A stretch of DNA of 64,000 nt from G942493275 sp942493275. GTDB taxonomy: Bacteria; Actinomycetota; Coriobacteriia; Anaerosomatales; PHET01. The notes beneath the pieces are model-generated. The model was not told the DNA's origin. It saw only the letters and a list, made by a program, of their open reading frames with translations, and searched no databases. The position numbers and the translations under genes are program-made. This document shows positions 59,497 through 64,000 of this stretch, piece after piece. Location of the stretch: positions 2,418,001 through 2,482,000 of the forward strand of contig OW818687.1 of NCBI GenBank assembly GCA_942493275.1, given 5' to 3'. How positions within the stretch are numbered: the first letter of the stretch is position 1; each line of letters begins with the position of its first letter.

Positions 59497-61302
59497 CTAC
59501 TCGTCGACCTTCAGGATCGCCATGAACGCCTCCTGCGGCACCTCGACGGAGCCGACGTTCTTCATGCGCTTCTTGCCCTTCTTCTGCTTCTCGAGGAGCT
59601 TGCGCTTTCGGCTGATGTCACCGCCGTAGCACTTGGCGAGGACGTCCTTGCGCTTGGCGCGCACGGTTTCACGGGCGAGAACGCGCCCGCCGATGGCAGC
59701 CTGGATCGGCACCTCGAACATCTGACGCGGGATGATCTCGCGGAGCTTCTCGGTGAGGATCTTGCCGCGTCCGTACGCCTTGTCCTTGTGAACGATGAAC
59801 GACAGCGCGTCGACCGGCTTGCCCGCGAGCAGGATGTCGAGTTTGACCAGCTGACTCGCCCGGTAGCCGATGAACTCGTAGTCGAGGCTCGCGTAGCCCT
59901 TGGTGCGGCTCTTGAGCTGGTCGAAGAAGTCCATGATGAGCTCGGACAGCGGGATCTCGTAGTGCATCTCGACGGTCGTGGCCGAGAGGTACTGCATGTC
60001 CGTGAACGTCGCGCGGCGCCCCTGCGAGAGCTCCATGACCGCGCCGACGTAGTCGGGCGGGACGAGCACGGTGGCCTTCAGGTACGGCTCCTCGATGCGC
60101 TCGAGCTTGGCCGGCTCCGGCATGTCCTGGGGAGAGTGCAGGTGCAGCACCGATCCGTCGGTCAGATACGCGTGATACTCGACGCTCGGTGCCGTCGCCA
60201 GCAGGTCGAGATCGAACTCGCGCTCCAGGCGCTCCTTGACGACCTCCATATGCAGCAGTCCGAGAAAGCCGACTCGAAAGCCGAAGCCGAGCGCATGGCT
60301 GGACTCTGGCTCGTAGATGAGTGCGGGATCGTTGAGCGTGAGTTTGTCGAGTGCGTCGCGCAAGTCCGGGTACTGGTCGCCGTCGATCGGAAAGAGGCCG
60401 GTGTAGACCATCGGCTTGACTTCCCGGTATCCCGGAAGCGGCTCGGTTGCGCCGTTCTTCGCAATCGTGACGGTATCGCCGACCTTGACCAGTGACGGGT
60501 CCTTGAGTCCGGTGATGATGTAGCCGACCTCACCGACGGTGAGCTCGTCGACAGGCATGTTGGCCGGCCGACGCACGCCGACCTCTTCCAAGTCGGTCAC
60601 GGTCTGCGTGGCCATCATGCGGACCTTCATGCCTTTGCGCACCGAGCCGTCGATGATGCGGACGAGTGCCACGACGCCGCGGTACTCGTCGAAGTAGCTG
60701 TCGAAGATCAGCGCCTTGAGCGGCGCATCCGGATCACCCTGGGGAGCAGGGATACGCCGTACGACCGCCTCGAGGGCATCGATGACGCCGATGCCGCTCT
60801 TGCCGCTGGTCAGGACCGCGTCATCGGCCGGGATCGCGAGGCCCTCCTCGATCTCGTGACGTACGCGCTCCGGCTCGGCAGCCGGTAGGTCGACCTTGTT
60901 GATGAGCGGGATGATCTCGAGACCCGCATTCATGGCCATGAGGGCGTTCGCGACCGTCTGCGCCTCGACACCCTGAGCGGCGTCAACGACGAGCAGCACA
61001 CCCTCGCAGGCCTCGAGCGAACGCGAGACTTCGTAGGTGAAGTCGACGTGACCCGGGGTGTCGATGATGTTGAGCTGGTAGGTGGAACCATCCGACGAGT
61101 CGAACATCACGCGGACCGCCTGGGCCTTGATCGTGATGCCGCGCTCTCGCTCGATGTCCATGGAGTCGAGCAGCTGCTCCTTCATGTCGCGCTCGAGGAC
61201 GGTGTGAGTCAACTCGAGTATTCGATCAGCGAGCGTCGACTTGCCGTGATCGATGTGCGCGATGATGGAGAAGTTGCGAATATGCGTGGGGTCTGTGGTC
61301 AT
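59497..61302 (-). CDS. lepA: Elongation factor 4 (LepA)
   Basis: A ribosome-bound GTPase that back-translocates or aids assembly of ribosomes. The 601-residue protein is full length: G1 AHIDHGKST, G3 DTPGHVDFTYEV, G4 NKVDLPAAEP, and the LepA-specific C-terminal domain with GYASLDYEFIGYRASQLVK and the GKDVLAKCYGGDISRKRKLL-type ending (here KDVLAKCYGGDISRKRK). It is divergent from rpsT across 153 bases. Confidence 0.97.
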   Translation of the reverse strand: MTTDPTHIRNFSIIAHIDHGKSTLADRILELTHTVLERDMKEQLLDSMDIERERGITIKAQAVRVMFDSSDGSTYQLNIIDTPGHVDFTYEVSRSLEACEGVLLVVDAAQGVEAQTVANALMAMNAGLEIIPLINKVDLPAAEPERVRHEIEEGLAIPADDAVLTSGKSGIGVIDALEAVVRRIPAPQGDPDAPLKALIFDSYFDEYRGVVALVRIIDGSVRKGMKVRMMATQTVTDLEEVGVRRPANMPVDELTVGEVGYIITGLKDPSLVKVGDTVTIAKNGATEPLPGYREVKPMVYTGLFPIDGDQYPDLRDALDKLTLNDPALIYEPESSHALGFGFRVGFLGLLHMEVVKERLEREFDLDLLATAPSVEYHAYLTDGSVLHLHSPQDMPEPAKLERIEEPYLKATVLVPPDYVGAVMELSQGRRATFTDMQYLSATTVEMHYEIPLSELIMDFFDQLKSRTKGYASLDYEFIGYRASQLVKLDILLAGKPVDALSFIVHKDKAYGRGKILTEKLREIIPRQMFEVPIQAAIGGRVLARETVRAKRKDVLAKCYGGDISRKRKLLEKQKKGKKRMKNVGSVEVPQEAFMAILKVDE

Positions 61303-61385
61303 AGCGGTTCAGTCTAACAGGGCTCGCGCTCGTGAGGGAATATACGTCGCAGCTCCGTTGATTCGCGTCACCCGGAGCCGTGTGC

Positions 61386-61391
61386 TAGACT
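61386..61391 (+). promoter_or_regulatory. Candidate -10 box of rpsT
   Basis: TAGACT lies 64 bases before the rpsT start and 5 bases after a TG dinucleotide. No clear -35 box is seen; tentative. Confidence 0.35.
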
Positions 61392-61455
61392 ATCGCGGTT
61401 CGTCGACACCCCCACTGCGACGGGCACCATCGTTGATCACAGGAGGACAAAGCAC

Positions 61456-61719
61456 GTGGCGAACATCAAGAGCCAGAAGAAGCGCGTTATCACAAACGAG
61501 AAGGCGCACCAGCGCAACAAGGCTGTGCGCAGCGCACTCAAGACCGCTATCAAGAAGGTCCACGTGGCCATCGAGGCCGGCGACGCTGACGCCGCCAAGT
61601 CCGCCGCGCTGGAAGCTTCGACGATGCTCGACAAGGCCGCCAGCAAGGGCGTCATTCACGCCAGCCAGGCTGCCAACCGCAAGTCGGGCATCATGAAGGC
61701 TGCGAACAACGTCGGCTAG
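61456..61719 (+). CDS. rpsT: 30S ribosomal protein S20
   Basis: An 87-residue protein of the small ribosomal subunit, rich in Lys and Ala. It starts with GTG and has ANIKSQKKRVITNEKAHQRN, RSALKTAIKKVH and AASKGVIHASQAANRKSGI, the S20 pattern. A strong AGGAGG precedes it. It is convergent with holA and their last codons overlap, so its terminator lies within holA. Confidence 0.96.
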   Translation: MANIKSQKKRVITNEKAHQRNKAVRSALKTAIKKVHVAIEAGDADAAKSAALEASTMLDKAASKGVIHASQAANRKSGIMKAANNVG

Positions 61720-62687
61720 ACGCCGCAGATCTTCACGATCCAACGTTCGAAGGCGAGCCGGGCATCCCGGCTCGTTTTCATTTCCTGTTCCGCCTGCGCC
61801 GCGGCCTTCAGTACAGACACCAACTCGTCCGGCGTAAACGCCTTGGCCTGACGCGGAAGCTGCTTGACCTGCCAGTCGGGCCGGCCGAGCGCCCGCGCTA
61901 CCTGAGCCACGCTCCCCTGTCCGCGATCAACGAGCGAGCGGGCGGCCATCAACTCCCGTACCTTGCGCAGCACCATGGCGTGAAGTCCGAAGATGGACTC
62001 GCCATCACCCACCAGGTCGGCCGTGAGCCTCAGGCTTCGGCGACAGTCGCGGTCCGCGACGGCCTCAAGAAGTTCGAAGACACTCGTGGGCGCAGTGGTC
62101 GACGCAAGTTGCTCAATGTCATCGCGCGCGATCTCCTCGCGACTGCCGACGAAGGCGACGGCCTTCTCCACCTCGACCGACAGGCGACGCAGGTCGTAAC
62201 CGACCGCCGAGACCAGCAGCCCCGCGGCATCAAGCCCGATCCGCTTGCCGCGAGCCTCGAACAGGCGCCTGACTTCGGCCGGGTAGTCGGCCTTCTTCGG
62301 CGCGGCGTACTCCGCAGCGCCGCCGATCTTGTCGACTGCTTTGAACAGTCGCGTGTTCTTGGCGAGCTTGGTCGCCACGAGCACGAGTACAGTGGTCGGC
62401 GAGGGGTTGGCCGCATACTCGGCGAGCGCCTCCTGGCCGTCCTTGTTGAGCTTGTCCACGTCTCGGACGATCACCAAGCGACGCTCCGAGGCGAAGGGGA
62501 ATGTGTTCGCAGCCGCGACAACATCGTCGGCGTTCGCAGACTCGCCGTCGAATGTGTCCATGTTGAAGTCGAGATCCGCCACCTCGCCCACCATCGCTTT
62601 GAGACGCGACAGCGCCTGCTGCAAGCGCAGGCCTTCGGTCCCATAGATGAGATAGACGGGCTTGAGGTCTGTAACGCTCCTGCTCAC
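61716..62687 (-). CDS. holA: DNA polymerase III delta subunit
   Basis: The clamp-loader subunit that opens the beta sliding clamp. The 323-residue protein has VYLIYGTEGLRLQQAL at the N-terminus, RRLVIVRDVDKLNKDG, KLAKNTRLFKAVDKIG and the C-terminal helical domain (FGLHAMVLRKVRELMAARSL). The start is GTG at 62687 (VSRSVTDLKP), overlapping a TGA in another frame of comEC. Its 3' end overlaps rpsT by four bases. Confidence 0.9.
   Translation of the reverse strand: MSRSVTDLKPVYLIYGTEGLRLQQALSRLKAMVGEVADLDFNMDTFDGESANADDVVAAANTFPFASERRLVIVRDVDKLNKDGQEALAEYAANPSPTTVLVLVATKLAKNTRLFKAVDKIGGAAEYAAPKKADYPAEVRRLFEARGKRIGLDAAGLLVSAVGYDLRRLSVEVEKAVAFVGSREEIARDDIEQLASTTAPTSVFELLEAVADRDCRRSLRLTADLVGDGESIFGLHAMVLRKVRELMAARSLVDRGQGSVAQVARALGRPDWQVKQLPRQAKAFTPDELVSVLKAAAQAEQEMKTSRDARLAFERWIVKICGV
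61754..61785 (+). terminator. rpsT terminator embedded in holA
   Basis: CGAGCCGGG (61754-61762), loop CAT and CCCGGCTCG (61766-61774) form a perfect 9-bp hairpin followed by TTTTCATTTCC. It starts 34 bases after the rpsT stop and lies entirely inside the C-terminal coding sequence of holA on the other strand. Confidence 0.85.
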
Positions 62688-64000
62688 GGTTCTCCGTCGC
62701 GTAGGGGTCGGCAACCAGTCTCCCACAGCCGGACCCAGCCGTGCCACGAACTCCTGTCTCGATCCGGTAACCTTCCGAACCGAAAACGACCGAGACATCC
62801 CCGCTGTGATCCGTCCGATACACCCGGACCCCCGCCGCAGCGAGCACGTCGAGCGCCTCGGCCGTGGGGTGCCCGAATCGGTTTCGGGCGCCCACGCTGA
62901 TGATCGCGACCTCCGGGCGCAACACCGCGAGCGCCTCGGCCGTGACCGCGCCGGCACTCCCGTGGTGGCCGACTTTGATCACGTCGATGTCACCGACGGC
63001 GCCCTCAGCGACCAGTCGATCGAGCACGTCGCCCTCGGCATCGCCCGTGGTGAGCATCGTGGCGTTCCCTGCGCGCAGGAGCATCACCAGGCTCGAGTCG
63101 TTCTCGGAAGCGTCATCGACGGGGCCTGTCGGCGATAGCACTTCCACTGAGCAGCCGCCCACCGCGAACTCGGTTCCAGCTGGAGCCTCAATGTACTCCG
63201 CATCCAAACCGCGGGCAGCCTCTGCGACTTCGCCTGAGGCGACTGCCGAGCCCTGTGTTGCGACCACCTGCTCGACTGCCACTACTCCGGCAAGTCCCCC
63301 GACTGCGGAGAAGTGGTCCGCATGCGGGTGGGTGATAAAGAGCGAGTCCAGCCGTCGGACGCCCTGCCGAGACAACGCTGCCCTGAGCGCTGACTCGCTG
63401 GGACCCACGTCCACGAGTGCGGCCGAGTCGCCCCTGTGGATGAGGATGGCGTCACCCTGCCCCACGTCGAGCACAGTCACCGTCGCCTGCGACGGCCCCC
63501 TCGGACCGACGACCGTCATCAGCGAGACGACCATCAGAGCCAGGGCGAGCACCTTCGCGACCCATCGCCGGGGTTGCGGCCACCACACCCACAGCCCCAC
63601 AGCCGCACCCATGCACACAAGCCCCGCCCACCGCGCGGACCACCCCAGCATGACCGCCGCGCCCGGCACCGCCGCGAACTTCGCAGCTAGCCATACGGTC
63701 AACCCGCCCATCGCAGACGCTACCTGAAGCAGCAGCGAGCCGACGGGCCGCCACACCTCTCCAGAGAGCACCCCGAGCAGTCCCACCACGAGGATCGCAC
63801 TCACCAACGGCCCCGCGAACAGATTCGCGACGGGCGCGATGACCGATACCATCCCGAACACGGGGACAGTGATGGGCAGCGTGAACGACTGTGCAGCCAG
63901 CGTGAGGGCAAGCGGCGAGGCGAGCGCACCCGCCCTGCTCGGAAGCGCTGCCGCGGTCCAACCCTCGGCGAAGCGACCGAACACCACCAGTCCCGCGACC
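62230..64000 (-). CDS. comEC: ComEC/Rec2 DNA uptake channel, C-terminal part (cut by window)
   Basis: The window holds the C-terminal part of ComEC, the inner-membrane channel for DNA uptake; the N-terminus lies beyond 64000. The membrane ComEC core (SFTLPITVPVFGMVSVIAP, NLFAGPLVSAILVVGLLG) is followed by a metallo-beta-lactamase domain with LDVGQGDAILI, ITHPHADHFSAVGG, TTGDAEGDVLDRL and VGHHGSAGAV. The domain ends at VFGSEGYRIETG near 62745. The open frame then runs on to 62230, overlapping holA by about 460 bases with Arg-rich sequence; a natural stop may have been lost by an indel. The true end is therefore uncertain. Confidence 0.85.
   Translation of the reverse strand, partial: VAGLVVFGRFAEGWTAAALPSRAGALASPLALTLAAQSFTLPITVPVFGMVSVIAPVANLFAGPLVSAILVVGLLGVLSGEVWRPVGSLLLQVASAMGGLTVWLAAKFAAVPGAAVMLGWSARWAGLVCMGAAVGLWVWWPQPRRWVAKVLALALMVVSLMTVVGPRGPSQATVTVLDVGQGDAILIHRGDSAALVDVGPSESALRAALSRQGVRRLDSLFITHPHADHFSAVGGLAGVVAVEQVVATQGSAVASGEVAEAARGLDAEYIEAPAGTEFAVGGCSVEVLSPTGPVDDASENDSSLVMLLRAGNATMLTTGDAEGDVLDRLVAEGAVGDIDVIKVGHHGSAGAVTAEALAVLRPEVAIISVGARNRFGHPTAEALDVLAAAGVRVYRTDHSGDVSVVFGSEGYRIETGVRGTAGSGCGRLVADPYATENREQERYRPQARLSHLWDRRPALAAGAVASQSDGGRGGGSRLQHGHIRRRVCERRRCCRGCEHIPLRLGASLGDRPRRGQAQQGRPGGARRVCGQPLADHCTRARGDQARQEHATVQSSRQDRRRCGVRRAEEGRLPGRSQAPVRGSRQADRA

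Overview
The window is high-GC bacterial chromosome. The gene order hrcA-dnaJ-rsmE-mtaB-phoH-HD-ybeY-dgkA-cdd-era-deoC-recO-glyQ-glyS, the dgt/dnaG/rpoD group, a membrane pyrophosphatase and a pyruvate phosphate dikinase with its regulator suggest an anaerobic member of the Actinomycetota, most likely a Coriobacteriia-like lineage. That assignment is inference from gene content only. All three tRNA genes encode their CCA ends, and several genes start with GTG or TTG.

Left edge (1-2700): a small accessory cassette on the minus strand holds a SinR/Cas2-fold small protein, a two-helix membrane protein and an Orc1/Cdc6-like AAA ATPase. It lies beside tRNA-Val and a possible decayed serine-recombinase tail.

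Surface polysaccharide region (2717-30373): minus-strand genes make and handle sugar nucleotides (galE, two divergent tandem UDP-GlcNAc 2-epimerases), start the glycan on a lipid carrier (polyprenyl sugar phosphotransferase), extend it (three GT4 glycosyltransferases), modify it (acyltransferase, perhaps a radical SAM enzyme), flip it (Wzx-like), polymerise it (Wzy/O-antigen ligase-like) and set chain length (Wzz fused to a tyrosine kinase). Inside this region, on the opposite strand, is one 10.9-kb gene for a secreted 3646-residue protein. It has an NHL propeller, about two dozen Ig-like repeats and about ten repeated jelly-roll-like modules, and it contains a nearly perfect internal 2.3-kb duplication. 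A degenerate LCP-like protein and a PASTA-amidase, sharing a transcript with a tRNA, end the envelope region.

Housekeeping region (31472-64000): tRNA-Ile2/Met and tRNA-Asn, dnaG-rpoD, hppA, dgt, ppdK with its regulator, glyQS, recO, deoC, era, cdd, a CBS-domain membrane protein, a DgkA-PAP2 fusion, ybeY, a short HD phosphohydrolase, phoH, mtaB, rsmE, dnaJ, hrcA (behind a CIRCE operator), hemW, dusB, lepA, rpsT (plus strand), holA and the C-terminal part of comEC. Most neighbours overlap by 1-8 bases, so the minus-strand block from hrcA to about glyS probably forms long polycistronic units.

The best candidates for something new are the giant modular surface protein embedded in the glycan locus and the SinR-like/2TM/AAA cassette beside tRNA-Val.
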